This document shows, piece by piece, positions 26,353-35,605 of a DNA stretch of 48,829 nt. Within the stretch, counting starts at the first letter, position 1; the number at the start of each line of letters is the position of its first letter. The DNA comes from Elusimicrobiaceae bacterium. Lineage in GTDB: Bacteria > Elusimicrobiota > Elusimicrobia > Elusimicrobiales > Elusimicrobiaceae. Below the pieces are notes generated by a model that searched no databases, was not told where the DNA came from, and was given only the letters and a program-made list of their open reading frames with translations. The position numbers and the translations under genes are program-made. The stretch is taken from contig JAFQAA010000014.1 in the NCBI GenBank assembly GCA_017417005.1, positions 1-48,829 on the forward strand, written 5' to 3'.

Positions 26353-27546
26353 ATGATATTTGCTGAACTAAAGGAACTTTTAGATAAAAGAAGTTCCGGC
26401 GGTAAAAAAGGTTCTTTACCTTCCTTAAATAAAACGGCAAAAAAACTTGGCCTTTTGCCTGCTTCTTACAAAACGGCTTTAATTGCCGGCACAAACGGCA
26501 AAGGCACAACGGCTTTTTTGCTTGCCAAAATAGCCCAAGAAAACGGGCTTAAAGTTGGGCTTTTTACTTCTCCGCACCTCTTTGATATAAGAGAAAGAAT
26601 TTGTGTAAACGGCAAAAAAATATCTAAAGAAGATTTTTGCTTTTGTTTAAATAAAGTGCTTTCTGCCGAAGGAAAACCTTTAAAATTTTTTGAACTTTTA
26701 ACTTTAACAGCTCTAGTTTATTTTAAATTTAAAAAAACTGATTTTGCCGTTTTTGAGTGCGGTATTGGCGGGCTTAAAGACAGCACAAATATTATTAATT
26801 CTGATATCAGTATAATAACTTCTGTTGCAAAAGATCACGAAAAACTTTTAGGTAATACCCTTGAAGAAATTGCCGCCCAAAAGGCCGGTATTATAAAAAA
26901 AGGCAAGCCTTGTGTTTTGGGGCAAGTTTCGCCAAAAGTATTAAAAATTATTGAAGATACTTGTATCAAAAAAAATGCGCCTTTGATTGTGCCTAAATGC
27001 AAAAATATTAAATTAAATTTTGCTAAAAATACAACGGAATTTATACTTTATGATAAAAAATATACTTTAAATATGCTCGGCAGTAAGGCTGCTGCTAACG
27101 GCGCTTTGGCAATAAGCGCTGCTAATATTTTAGGGCTTAAAAAAGCGATAAAGTATATTAATGCGGAAAATTTTAAAGGTCGTTTTGAAGTTAAAAAAAT
27201 AGGTAAAAAATATTTAATTTTAGATGGGGCGCATAACCCGGCTGCAATTTTGGAGTTTTTAAATACTTACCAAAAAAGCCCTTACTTTAAAAAAGAGAAT
27301 ATTTTAATTTACGGCGTTTCTTGTGAAAAAGATTTTAAAACCTGCACGAAACTTTTAAACCCCTATTTTAAAAAAGTTTGTCTTGTAGATTTTAAAAACT
27401 CCTATCCTAAAGAAGAATTAAAAAAGTATTTTAAAAATTGTTCTTTTGTTGAGTTGGAAGCTTTGCCAAAAATAAAGGCAAATATTATCCAAGTAGGTAG
27501 TTTTTACCTTTTTAATAAACTTAAAAAATATTTGCCTAAAAATTAA
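26353..27546 (+). CDS. folC: Folylpolyglutamate/dihydrofolate synthase
   Basis: FolC adds glutamate residues to folates and may also make dihydrofolate. Translated from the ATG at 26353 (one base after the murA stop) it has 397 residues. The P-loop is AGTNGKGTTAFLLAKI, and TSPHLFDIRERI, FECGIGG and LDGAHNPAAI mark the ligase core. An earlier ATG at 26308 in the same frame would overlap murA and lacks support. The gene ends tail to tail with lpxI, sharing 4 bases. Confidence 0.93.
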   Translation: MIFAELKELLDKRSSGGKKGSLPSLNKTAKKLGLLPASYKTALIAGTNGKGTTAFLLAKIAQENGLKVGLFTSPHLFDIRERICVNGKKISKEDFCFCLNKVLSAEGKPLKFFELLTLTALVYFKFKKTDFAVFECGIGGLKDSTNIINSDISIITSVAKDHEKLLGNTLEEIAAQKAGIIKKGKPCVLGQVSPKVLKIIEDTCIKKNAPLIVPKCKNIKLNFAKNTTEFILYDKKYTLNMLGSKAAANGALAISAANILGLKKAIKYINAENFKGRFEVKKIGKKYLILDGAHNPAAILEFLNTYQKSPYFKKENILIYGVSCEKDFKTCTKLLNPYFKKVCLVDFKNSYPKEELKKYFKNCSFVELEALPKIKANIIQVGSFYLFNKLKKYLPKN

Positions 27547-28361
27547 ATTGCCACAATACAAATGCCGTTTTTATCGGCAAGTTTGCACACTTCTTCAAGG
27601 TCTAAAACAATAGTTTTATCAGCTTCAATAGCAAGCACTTTTGCGCGGGCTTCAATCATAGATTTTATAGTGCCTTTGCCGATAATGGGCAAATCGTATC
27701 TATCATCTTGTTTTGGGCGCGCTACTTTAACAACTACTAAAGAATTATTTTTGCCCGGGTTTTTGGCAACAATCTGGCCTGCCCTTAAAATACAATTATC
27801 GGTGCCTTCCATACCCTCAACAGCCACAACAGCCTTATCACAAATAACACTTGTTAGACCAACATCTAAACTGGCAAGAGTTTTGGAAATTTTTAAACCA
27901 AGTTCAATATTTTTTTCTTCTTCTTCGGTTGGTTTTCTTTTGGTAAGAACGCTTTTTTGGGGGATAAACTTTTCCAAAAATAAAGCAGAAGAGGCAAACT
28001 CAATACCTTCTTTTTTAAACTCGTTTATAGCAGCTTCCAAAATGCTTTTTGCGCGCATATCTCTAAGGCTGGCTAGCACTTTTGCCGTTCTTAAATCAGG
28101 TATTAAATTAAAGATATTAAAATGCTCCACACGCCCTGCCATAACGGCTTTACTTACGCTGTTTTCTTTAAAAAATTTTAAAGCCTTACCCAGTTGTCCT
28201 AATTTTAAGGTAATAATTTTAACAGCATAAGAGTTAAAGTCTTCTTCTTTACTATTACCTTTTGCACAGATGACAAAAACTTCTATCCCTTTAGAAGCTG
28301 CTTCTTTTGCTATTAGGATAGGAAATTTGCCTTCCCCTGCAATAAGGCCTAGTTTATTCAT
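27543..28361 (-). CDS. lpxI: UDP-2,3-diacylglucosamine pyrophosphatase LpxI
   Basis: LpxI cuts UDP-diacylglucosamine to lipid X in lipid A synthesis and replaces LpxH in many bacteria. The 272-residue protein begins GLIAGEGKFPILIAKEA and has the middle and C-terminal pattern of the family: VMAGRVEHF, LGLKISKTLASLDVGLTSV, KAVVAVEGMEGTDNCI, VVKVARPKQDDRYDLPIIG. It is the last gene of the bamA operon and overlaps lpxA by 8 bases. Finding LpxI next to LpxA, LpxC and LpxD completes the early pathway. Confidence 0.93.
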   Translation of the reverse strand: MNKLGLIAGEGKFPILIAKEAASKGIEVFVICAKGNSKEEDFNSYAVKIITLKLGQLGKALKFFKENSVSKAVMAGRVEHFNIFNLIPDLRTAKVLASLRDMRAKSILEAAINEFKKEGIEFASSALFLEKFIPQKSVLTKRKPTEEEEKNIELGLKISKTLASLDVGLTSVICDKAVVAVEGMEGTDNCILRAGQIVAKNPGKNNSLVVVKVARPKQDDRYDLPIIGKGTIKSMIEARAKVLAIEADKTIVLDLEEVCKLADKNGICIVAI

Positions 28362-29172
28362 CCTCTTCTCCGCTATTTACTACTTTACGCATTCTGGCAC
28401 TGGTCATACCGCGTTTTGTATTGCGGCAAAAATCAATAAGTTCTTTAACTTCCGGGGTGGGATTTTCCTTTTCAAGAATATCTAAAGTTTCCTTCAAAGT
28501 ATGTTCTGTGTCTAGGAAAAGTTTTTTATAGGCAGTTTTTACGGCGCTTATTTGCTCTCTAGTCCAGCCGGCTCTTCTTAAACCTATTGTGTTAAGCCCA
28601 ACAAGTTTTGCTCTTGGCCCACTTGCACGGCAAAAAGGTGGCATATCAAGGGTGAGACCGCTTAAACCTGAAAGCATTGAAAATCTGCCAATACGCACAA
28701 ATTGGTGCACTGCCGTCATACCTGAAAGAATTGCATTATCGCAAATGTGCACATGGCCTGCCACGCCGCAGTTATTAACTAAAATTATATTGTTTCCCAA
28801 AACGCAATCATGGGCCACATGGGAGTTTGCCATAAGCAAGCAATTATTGCCAATGGTGGTAGGGGTTTCAAGGCTGGTTGCTCTATGAATTGTTACATTT
28901 TCGCGTATTTTGTTGTTATCGCCTATTATTACTTGGCTTTCAAGCCCGTCATAACTTAAATCTTGCGGTTTTACGCCAATAAAAGCACTGCCGATAAGGT
29001 CATTATTTTTACCCATTTTTGTATTTTCAATAACACAAAAGGGACCAATTTTGGTATTATCGCCAATCTCGGTATTTTTGCCGATAATTGCGTAAGGCCC
29101 AACTTGCACATTTTTGCCTATCTTGGCAGAGGGGTCTATAATAGCACTAGGGTGTATAGTTGTTTCTTGCAT
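28354..29172 (-). CDS. lpxA: UDP-N-acetylglucosamine acyltransferase
   Basis: LpxA adds the first 3-hydroxyacyl chain to UDP-GlcNAc. The 272 residues show the left-handed beta helix hexapeptide repeats ([20 protein letters not shown] and so on), the catalytic His121 in NSHVAHDCVLGNN, and the helical C-terminal domain with LNTIGLRRAGWTREQI. The start ATG at 29172 has AGGAG upstream (GGAGATTATTTT on the coding strand). It lies 18 bases after lpxC in the same operon. Confidence 0.96.
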   Translation of the reverse strand: MQETTIHPSAIIDPSAKIGKNVQVGPYAIIGKNTEIGDNTKIGPFCVIENTKMGKNNDLIGSAFIGVKPQDLSYDGLESQVIIGDNNKIRENVTIHRATSLETPTTIGNNCLLMANSHVAHDCVLGNNIILVNNCGVAGHVHICDNAILSGMTAVHQFVRIGRFSMLSGLSGLTLDMPPFCRASGPRAKLVGLNTIGLRRAGWTREQISAVKTAYKKLFLDTEHTLKETLDILEKENPTPEVKELIDFCRNTKRGMTSARMRKVVNSGEEDE

Positions 29173-29190
29173 AAAATAATCTCCTAAAAA

Positions 29191-30015
29191 TTAAATTTGT
29201 TCCGTAAGTTTTTTGGCAAAAGCCACATTGGTTTTATGGCCGCCAAAATGGCAAGTAATATGCATAGGGCCTAAAACTTTGCCGGTTAATTTAAGGTCGC
29301 CCAAAATATCAAGTATTTTATGGCGCACCATTTCATTATCAAATCTTAAAGGAACGCTAAAAGAGTCCTTTTTAATTACGACGCAATTTTCAAGATTTCC
29401 GCCTTTAGCTAACCCATTTGCCTGAAGATAGGCAATTTCTTCTTCAAAGCCAAAAGTTCTGGCCGGGGCAATTTCTGTTAAATAATTTTCCGGTGTTAAA
29501 GTAAAAGTATATTCCTGGTGGGCTACAAGAGGGTGGCCTTTTCTTTCATAAACAAAAGTTATTTTAAAATCTTCACTGGGTTTTGCGGTATAAGTTATAT
29601 CGCCATCCGTAAAAGAAATTTCTTTATTTAAAGTTAAAATTTCGGCTGTTTCGTCAATTTCGTTTAATTCGCCTTCAAGCATAGCTTTTGCATAAGGTAG
29701 GGAAGAGCCGTCCATAATCGGCGGTTCCGGGCCATCCATTTCAATAATTAAATCTGTAATACCAAGCCCATGAGCCGCACTTAAAACATGTTCTATGGTG
29801 TGGACTTCGGCTGTATTATTGGCAATATTGGTTCCGCGTAAAGTGGAAGAAACATTTTGTGCAAGAGCAACAATAGGTTCTGAGTTTTCAATATCTGTTC
29901 TTGTAAAGGAAATATAACCTTGGGTGCTTGGCTTAAAGGTAATAGAACAGATTTCCCCTGTATGTATGCCAACGCCTTTTAAAGTTTGCTCTGTTTTGAT
30001 AGTTTTTCTTTTCAT
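29191..30015 (-). CDS. lpxC: UDP-3-O-acyl-N-acetylglucosamine deacetylase
   Basis: LpxC is the zinc deacetylase that commits the cell to lipid A. At 274 residues it is a stand-alone LpxC, not the LpxC-FabZ fusion seen in some phyla. Zinc ligands are visible in HTIEHVLSAAHGLG and VRHKILDILGDL, and the catalytic His in CHFGGHKTN. It has GVGIHTGE at the N-terminus and DGPEPPIMDGSSLPY. It is 9 bases from lpxD. There is no fabZ between lpxC and lpxA, unlike the common order. Confidence 0.97.
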   Translation of the reverse strand: MKRKTIKTEQTLKGVGIHTGEICSITFKPSTQGYISFTRTDIENSEPIVALAQNVSSTLRGTNIANNTAEVHTIEHVLSAAHGLGITDLIIEMDGPEPPIMDGSSLPYAKAMLEGELNEIDETAEILTLNKEISFTDGDITYTAKPSEDFKITFVYERKGHPLVAHQEYTFTLTPENYLTEIAPARTFGFEEEIAYLQANGLAKGGNLENCVVIKKDSFSVPLRFDNEMVRHKILDILGDLKLTGKVLGPMHITCHFGGHKTNVAFAKKLTEQI

Positions 30016-30024
30016 AAATTTTCC

Positions 30025-31050
30025 TTATTTAAAGAACTTAAATTTCTTTTTTAAAGCAAGAAGTTCTTTATAAAATTCCGGCAGTTTACCCATAATGGCG
30101 GCAATTCTCATATATTCGCCGTAAGGTCTGGCCGGCGAGCCAAGCAGTTTTTCGCCCGGTTTAACATTGCCAAGAATACCTGCTTGCGGGCCTAAAACAG
30201 CTCCATCGCCAATATTTAAGTGGCCGCTAACGCCCACCTGGCCTGCCATAATAACGCCGTTGCCAACTTTTGTTGAGCCTGCAATACCCACTTGGGAAAC
30301 AAGAATAGTAGCCTTGCCTATTTCAACATTATGGGCAATTTGCACCAGATTATCAATTTTTGTGTTTGCACCAATAATGGTGCTATTTAACTTGGCTCTA
30401 TCTATGGTTGTATTTGCGCCGATTTCAACATCATCTTCCAAAATAACATTGCCGATTTGCGGTATTTTATTATGCATACCATTTTCAAAAACATAACCAA
30501 ATCCATCTGAACCGATAACCGCACCTGGTTGCAAAATAACTTTATTTTTTAAGATACAATTTTCTCTTATAACTACATTGGGGTATAAAATACAAAGTGC
30601 CCCTATTTGCACATTTCTGCCTACATAAACATTGGGGTAAATTATGGTGCCATCCCCGATAACTGCCCCTTCTTCAATAACGGCATAAGCACCAATAGAA
30701 ACCCCTTTTCCTATTTTTGCGCTTGGGTCAATAACTGCCTTATCGCTGATTTTGGGAGCTTGCTTATTTAAGGTTTCAATATCTCTTAGAACTTGGGTAA
30801 AGGCCCACTCGGGATTTTTGACATATAAAATATTTCCTTTAAAGGGGAGTTCTGTATCTTTTAATTTTTCATTAACTATCAAAGCACCCAAAGGCAAAGC
30901 TGCCAGATTATCAAATCTTTCGGTTTGGTTAGTATAAGCTATTGCGCCTTCTTTAATTTTATCTAGGCCGCAAACACCTGTGGGGGTAAAAGTTTCCTCT
31001 CCTTTAAGTTGGGCTTGGCACATTTCAGCTATTTGCTTTAAGGTTTTCAT
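30025..31050 (-). CDS. lpxD: UDP-3-O-acylglucosamine N-acyltransferase
   Basis: LpxD adds the second acyl chain to the glucosamine. The 341-residue protein has the N-terminal uridine-binding domain (about 1-95), hexapeptide repeats [20 protein letters not shown] onward, the active-site His in [13 protein letters not shown], and a C-terminal helix ([18 protein letters not shown]). The ATG at 31050 has GGAGAG upstream and lies 26 bases inside the ompH reading frame, so the genes overlap and are probably coupled. Confidence 0.95.
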   Translation of the reverse strand: MKTLKQIAEMCQAQLKGEETFTPTGVCGLDKIKEGAIAYTNQTERFDNLAALPLGALIVNEKLKDTELPFKGNILYVKNPEWAFTQVLRDIETLNKQAPKISDKAVIDPSAKIGKGVSIGAYAVIEEGAVIGDGTIIYPNVYVGRNVQIGALCILYPNVVIRENCILKNKVILQPGAVIGSDGFGYVFENGMHNKIPQIGNVILEDDVEIGANTTIDRAKLNSTIIGANTKIDNLVQIAHNVEIGKATILVSQVGIAGSTKVGNGVIMAGQVGVSGHLNIGDGAVLGPQAGILGNVKPGEKLLGSPARPYGEYMRIAAIMGKLPEFYKELLALKKKFKFFK

Positions 31051-32002
31051 ATAACTCTCCGTTTTTCTTGATATATTTTTTATGATAGTTCTTCATCCAT
31101 TTTACAAATTCTTGCGTGGCATCTAAAGGTTTGCCGTAAATAAGTTCGGTTTTATCTACCACTACACCGACATTTCTAAGCGTTGCATATTCTTCAATAC
31201 CGCTATAAATTTCTTTTAAAATCTGCTGGATAATAAAATCTTGACGGCTTAAAAATTCTTCACTGGAGCGGGCCTTAAAATTAAGTAAAAAAGATTGTTT
31301 ATCAATAATTTCCTGTTTAGTTTGGGCAATTTGTTCTTTTAAAAAATCTTCTTCTTTGGGTAGATTTTTTGGAGTATTTTTTAAAGCTACCCAAGAGCCA
31401 AAGCAAAGTTCATTAAGCAGAGGTTTTACTTTATTTTCTTTAAAATAGGGGTAAAGGTTTTTTTGCGGTAAAATATAATCGTTTTTTTCATAAAAAGGCA
31501 CACTTGTAATAAAGGTGTTTTGCAAGATTTCAAGCTCTTTTTGCAAAGAAGCAATTTGTTTATTTAACTGGGCATATTCCACTTGTTTATTATCTAGGGC
31601 AAGCTTCATATTTTTTTTTGCTTCAATAGTCCAGGGGTTTTTATTAAAAGCTTCTTGCATATCAATATAAATTGCCACGGGGGAATCTTTTTTAACTTCT
31701 TCCTGCTCGCTTGAGTTTGCTTTAAAACCTATTAGGGCTTTACTTGTGCTGGCTGGCCCCGTAAAATCTGGTGTTCCCTGGGGGGCGTTTTTATTAATTT
31801 TAGGGCTAAAGGCAGGGGCTTTGTGCTCTTCACTATTATCTGAGGGAACAGGTACAATAGCGGTAGTATCATATTTTTCAAGCGGTATTTGGCTTGCGCC
31901 GGCAAGTTCATTTTCTGCGGCTTTTGTGGCAATACTTTCCTGTGCTGCTATAATAGCAGGGCTAAAAAGTATTAAAAATAGGATATACCAAAAATGCTTC
32001 AT
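31025..32002 (-). CDS. OmpH/Skp-like periplasmic chaperone
   Basis: This secreted protein of 325 residues begins with the signal peptide [21 protein letters not shown] low-complexity region (about 20-110) with Pro/Ser/Asn follows. The Skp/OmpH-type core runs from [19 protein letters not shown] through a long coiled coil ([19 protein letters not shown]) to a beta-rich return. Known Skp prevents aggregation of outer membrane proteins. It lies directly after bamA, as in many bacteria. It is longer than usual Skp (about 160) because of the N-terminal extension and a mid-coil insertion. Confidence 0.8.
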   Translation of the reverse strand: MKHFWYILFLILFSPAIIAAQESIATKAAENELAGASQIPLEKYDTTAIVPVPSDNSEEHKAPAFSPKINKNAPQGTPDFTGPASTSKALIGFKANSSEQEEVKKDSPVAIYIDMQEAFNKNPWTIEAKKNMKLALDNKQVEYAQLNKQIASLQKELEILQNTFITSVPFYEKNDYILPQKNLYPYFKENKVKPLLNELCFGSWVALKNTPKNLPKEEDFLKEQIAQTKQEIIDKQSFLLNFKARSSEEFLSRQDFIIQQILKEIYSGIEEYATLRNVGVVVDKTELIYGKPLDATQEFVKWMKNYHKKYIKKNGELYENLKANS

Positions 32003-32009
32003 ACCTTAA

Positions 32010-34466
32010 TTAAAACAAGTTTGCCATTGAAAAGTAAATATAGCTTCTCTTTTCTCCCGGTTTATGATTTAAGCCGTATCCCCAGTCAAGCCTAATAGGC
32101 AGGGTCGGTGTAACAAGCCTAAGCCCAAGGCCAACGCCCATTTTAAACTCATCTAAAGCGGTGCCTGTTTTTAGTTTAATATCATCAAAATTTTTCCAAG
32201 AATTGCCAATATCAAAGAAAGCAGCCAGTTGGGCAAGCGTTCTTCTGCCTTCTCTAGCAAGGGGGAATTTTAATTCAATATTTGCCATATAGTAAAGCTC
32301 GCCGCCTCTTTCAGGGCCGATTTGGCCTGTATTATCATAACCTCTAATGGTATCTGCTCCGCCAAGGAATATTCTTTCATAAGTTGGCACGATATCGGTT
32401 CTGCCATAAGGCTTAACAATGCCTGCCCTATTTGCAATCATTAAAACGATAGGATAGTCTTTGCCTATATTAACTAAGGTCTTATTGTAAGAAGATTTGA
32501 AATTGATTTCATAAAGGTCAAGATCGCCCATCATTGGTCCGCCGGAAAGTTCTATACCGATAGAGTTTCTTGAACCGCAAGTCGGGTCCCAATAGTTATC
32601 CCTTGTATCAATGGCAAAGCTAACGCCGATTGTTGACATATTTGTTTTGCCTTCCACAAGGCCATCATCCACGCCGACAAACTCGGTATCAATATCATAA
32701 ATATCAATATTTTTAAACGAGTAGGAAAAACCTAAATTATAAATATCGTCATTAAATCTTGGACCAATGTTTATTCTGCCACCTTTGCGTTTTTCTGTAT
32801 AAGCAGAATAAGTGCCCATATAAGAGCGGTAGCGTCTGGTATTAAATAAATCAACGCCAAAAGATATAGGTTTATCATAAATCCACGGGGTTGACCAACT
32901 TAAAGTATAATCGGTTATCCTTTTACCAAATAAACCCCTTAAAGAAAGCCTTTGCGCTTTTCCAAACAGGTTCATATGGGTAATAGAAACATCGCCGTAT
33001 AAACCATCCAGGGAGGACATAGCAATACCCGCTGTAAACATACCCGGTCTGCCTTCAACGATATTATAGCCCACATCAACTTTGTTTATATCATTAGTTG
33101 GTGTAATATCAATTTGGGCATCGTTTACAAAGCCAAGGTTCATAATTTTGCTTTGTCCGCGGCGTATTTTTTCATAACTAAAAATATCGCCTTCTTTAAA
33201 AGGAACTTCTCTTGCAAAAATATAAGTTTTTGTTGATTCATTGCCGGTAATATCAATATGGTCAATAAACACGGTGTTATTTTCAGTTATTTCATAGTCA
33301 ATATCAAGGGTGTTATCTTCGTTTAATTTTCTAACCGGTTGGATTTGCGCCCTTAAGAAACCTTTATTTGCATAACTTTCCTGCATATCGCGGATAGTGG
33401 CGTCAAATTTTTGCTGGTTAAAGCGTTTACCCTTTTTATAAAAGACCATATTATCCAGTTCTTCTTGGGTAAAAAGGGTATTTCCGCTAAAAGTTGTTGT
33501 GCCAAAAACGGCATTATCGCCTTCGTGTAATTTATAGGTTAAAACGACTTCGCTTTTATCGTCGTTAAACTCTTGGGTAAAATCAGTTATTTTAAAATCG
33601 TAAAAGCCCTCGTTTCTAGCGTATAAAGTGGCTTTATATTGGTCTTGGGGCAATAGTTGTTCTTTATAAATTTTACCGGGGCGGTTTTTTGTTTGTTTTA
33701 AAAATTTCTTTTGGTTTAATTTGTCAGCCCCTTCAATAATAACTTCCTTAACTTTTGTTCTTGTACCTTCGTCAATATCAAGGGTAATAATTACGATATT
33801 TTTTTGCGGATCAAAATCTTCTGTGTAAGATACTTTTGCATTAATATAACCTTTTTGGGCATAAGCATCAATAATTTTTGGGATATCGGCTTGCATTTTT
33901 GCAGAGCTGTAAGGGTCTTTAATTTTTAAAGCCATTGCACTGGTAATTGAAGTTTTGGATAGTTTTTTTCTGCCTTTATAGAGTATTTTTTCAAGTATGG
34001 GCTTTTCTTTAACAATTAAAGTTATAGTATGGCAGGGATAAGTTTGGGCATCCTCTTCGTCTGCTTTGTTTAGTCTTGAGCCTTCTTTTGAAGAAATATC
34101 AACTTCTATATCATCAAAATTGCCAAGAGCCATTAAAGAGGCGGTATCATCTTGAACGGAAGATTTTTCGTATAAATGGCCGATTTGGGCTGTAATATTT
34201 TTTGTAATAGTTTTTTTGCGGATATTTTTTAAGCCGTCAACCTTTATATCGCAAATCATCCAAGGGCCATTTGGGTCAATATCGCTGTGCTCTTTGGTAG
34301 AGGTGTCGTCTTCTTTAGGGGCTACATAATTATCTCTTGCCCAATTAACAGAGTTCTTGGGGGCCAAACTTTCATTTGAAAGATTGGTTCCTTGCGCAAA
34401 AGCAAGGGAAGAAAAAAGCATAGTAAAAGTTAAAGAATAAAAAATCGGAAATAGTTTTCTTTTCAT
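32010..34466 (-). CDS. bamA: Outer membrane protein assembly factor BamA
   Basis: BamA (Omp85) is the essential barrel that inserts outer membrane proteins. The 818-residue protein has a signal peptide (MKRKLFPIFYSLTFTMLFSS, cleaved near AFA), a linker, five POTRA domains (about 70-430, starting MICDIKVDGLKNIRKKTITK), and a 16-strand barrel ending in YIYFSMANLF with the terminal Phe needed for barrel recognition. The conserved VRGY-like loop reads RGYDNTGQIGPERGG, and LRLVTPTLPIRLDWGYG marks the last strands. It has no Shine-Dalgarno site; TATAAT at 34475-34480 (minus strand) ends about 8 bases before the ATG, so the operon may start leaderless. It leads the lpx operon. Confidence 0.97.
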   Translation of the reverse strand: MKRKLFPIFYSLTFTMLFSSLAFAQGTNLSNESLAPKNSVNWARDNYVAPKEDDTSTKEHSDIDPNGPWMICDIKVDGLKNIRKKTITKNITAQIGHLYEKSSVQDDTASLMALGNFDDIEVDISSKEGSRLNKADEEDAQTYPCHTITLIVKEKPILEKILYKGRKKLSKTSITSAMALKIKDPYSSAKMQADIPKIIDAYAQKGYINAKVSYTEDFDPQKNIVIITLDIDEGTRTKVKEVIIEGADKLNQKKFLKQTKNRPGKIYKEQLLPQDQYKATLYARNEGFYDFKITDFTQEFNDDKSEVVLTYKLHEGDNAVFGTTTFSGNTLFTQEELDNMVFYKKGKRFNQQKFDATIRDMQESYANKGFLRAQIQPVRKLNEDNTLDIDYEITENNTVFIDHIDITGNESTKTYIFAREVPFKEGDIFSYEKIRRGQSKIMNLGFVNDAQIDITPTNDINKVDVGYNIVEGRPGMFTAGIAMSSLDGLYGDVSITHMNLFGKAQRLSLRGLFGKRITDYTLSWSTPWIYDKPISFGVDLFNTRRYRSYMGTYSAYTEKRKGGRINIGPRFNDDIYNLGFSYSFKNIDIYDIDTEFVGVDDGLVEGKTNMSTIGVSFAIDTRDNYWDPTCGSRNSIGIELSGGPMMGDLDLYEINFKSSYNKTLVNIGKDYPIVLMIANRAGIVKPYGRTDIVPTYERIFLGGADTIRGYDNTGQIGPERGGELYYMANIELKFPLAREGRRTLAQLAAFFDIGNSWKNFDDIKLKTGTALDEFKMGVGLGLRLVTPTLPIRLDWGYGLNHKPGEKRSYIYFSMANLF

Positions 34467-34474
34467 ATAAATAT

Positions 34475-34480
34475 ATTATA
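34475..34480 (-). promoter_or_regulatory. -10 box of the bamA operon
   Basis: TATAAT on the minus strand ends 8 bases before the bamA ATG. No good -35 is visible. The placement puts the transcription start at or within a base or two of the start codon. Confidence 0.45.
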
Positions 34481-34513
34481 TTAAATATAGGGCAATAAGA
34501 ATAGCTTAAATAA

Positions 34514-34539
34514 AAAGCCCTCTTTTTTAAGAGGGCTTT
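34514..34539 (-). terminator. Rho-independent terminator after the Cys/His-rich protein gene
   Basis: AAAGCCCTCTT (34514-34524) pairs with AAGAGGGCTTT (34529-34539). Read on the minus strand it is followed by TTTTTATTT. It ends the sigma factor operon ahead of the bamA promoter. Confidence 0.85.
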
Positions 34540-34560
34540 AGTTCGGTAAAGGAAAAAATT

Positions 34561-35166
34561 TTATTTTTCTTTTACTTCCGGCTTTACGGGCAAAATTTCC
34601 TCTGCTTTGCCCCCTTTCATTTTATCTTTGCAGGGGCAGTCTTTGTGGTCTTTTGCGCCGTCTTTCATAAAGGGGCAAGTTTTGCCGTCTTTATTTCCTT
34701 CTTTCATACAAGGGCAACCTTTATGGTGGTCTTTATCACCTTTCATACCTTTGTGATGGCCGTCTTTCATTTTTTTCATATCAGCCGGCGGAACACCAAA
34801 CATAGGTTTACGTTTGCCGGAAAGGATACCTTCGGTAATTTCAGCGATATGTTTTGCTTTATATTCAGGTTTTTTACCTTCGGCAAGTTTTGCTTTTGCC
34901 TCTGCAAGTTTCTTTTGGGAATCTTCAAGGCGTTTTTCCATTCTTTCAAGGTGTTTATCGTAGTTAGCGGCAACTTTTGCCTGGATTTTTGCCTTAATTT
35001 CCTCTTTTTTCTTATCGCTGGTTGCTTTGTTATATTTTTCTACCAGCTGGGTCATTTCCTGCTTTTCTTTTTTCATCTTTTCCATTTCTTTTTTATCTAC
35101 TTGGGCAAAAGCCATAACAGATAAAGCAAATAAGAAGGAAAAAGATAAGGCCATAACTTTCTTCAT
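34561..35166 (-). CDS. Secreted coiled-coil protein with Cys-Pro-Cys metal-binding tail
   Basis: This 201-residue protein starts at the ATG 35166 (MKKVMALSFSFLFALSVMAFA, a clean signal peptide, with AAAGGAG upstream). Residues about 20-110 are a charged coiled coil (KEEIKAKIQAKVAANYDKHL). The tail is rich in His, Asp and Lys and holds three Cys motifs: GCPCMKEG, TCPFMKDG and DCPCKDK. These look like metal ligands, although the protein is not a known metallothionein. It is the last gene of an operon with an ECF sigma factor and its anti-sigma factor, so it is probably a target or sensor of that regulon. A general resemblance to Spy/CpxP-type periplasmic helpers is only in layout. Confidence 0.75.
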   Translation of the reverse strand: MKKVMALSFSFLFALSVMAFAQVDKKEMEKMKKEKQEMTQLVEKYNKATSDKKKEEIKAKIQAKVAANYDKHLERMEKRLEDSQKKLAEAKAKLAEGKKPEYKAKHIAEITEGILSGKRKPMFGVPPADMKKMKDGHHKGMKGDKDHHKGCPCMKEGNKDGKTCPFMKDGAKDHKDCPCKDKMKGGKAEEILPVKPEVKEK

Positions 35167-35179
35167 AATATTTCTCCTT

Positions 35180-35605
35180 TTATAAACTATTGATATCTTG
35201 TAGCAAGCTATCAATATCCGCTTCAACAAGACCCACTTGGTCGTAAATTGAATCGGCAAAATATATATAGCCATTGCTTGCCGGTTTGTTTAGTTGGAAA
35301 AAACCCACAACCACAGCCAGGCAGCATGCCGCCGCACCCCCTAAAAGAAGCGGACGGGAAAATTTTGTATTTCTAAACAAATCACTAACATTAGACCACC
35401 AGGGCTTGCCTAAAATCTTGCGCATATTTAAAGTCGGGGCGATATATTCTTCCAAGGCCACATTTGTTAAAGAAATCGTGTTTATGGTGGCTTGGCATTT
35501 TTTGCAAGTTTCCAGGTGTCTTAAAAAAGCCTTTTCTTTAGAGTCTTCAAGTTCGCCATAAGCATAAAGCAAGGCTTGTTCTTCAAAGATTTTACTATGC
35601 GGCAT
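35180..35605 (-). CDS. Zinc-binding anti-sigma factor, membrane-anchored
   Basis: This 141-residue protein has the ZAS motif His30-x3-Cys34-x2-Cys37 (RHLETCKKCQ) in its N-terminal half, which in related proteins clamps an ECF sigma factor. A hydrophobic segment at about 86-103 (LLLGGAAACCLAVVVGFF) would anchor it in the inner membrane, leaving a short acidic periplasmic tail (YDQVGLVEADIDSLLQDI). The ATG at 35605 overlaps the sigma factor stop by 11 bases and has GGGAGAAG upstream, the standard coupled arrangement. Confidence 0.88.
   Translation of the reverse strand: MPHSKIFEEQALLYAYGELEDSKEKAFLRHLETCKKCQATINTISLTNVALEEYIAPTLNMRKILGKPWWSNVSDLFRNTKFSRPLLLGGAAACCLAVVVGFFQLNKPASNGYIYFADSIYDQVGLVEADIDSLLQDINSL

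Noticed and set aside
34645-35124. 159-codon antisense frame over the Cys/His-rich protein gene
   Set aside because: It is a shadow of the coiled-coil gene on the other strand, Phe/Cys-rich from Lys/Glu codons, with no ribosome-binding site.
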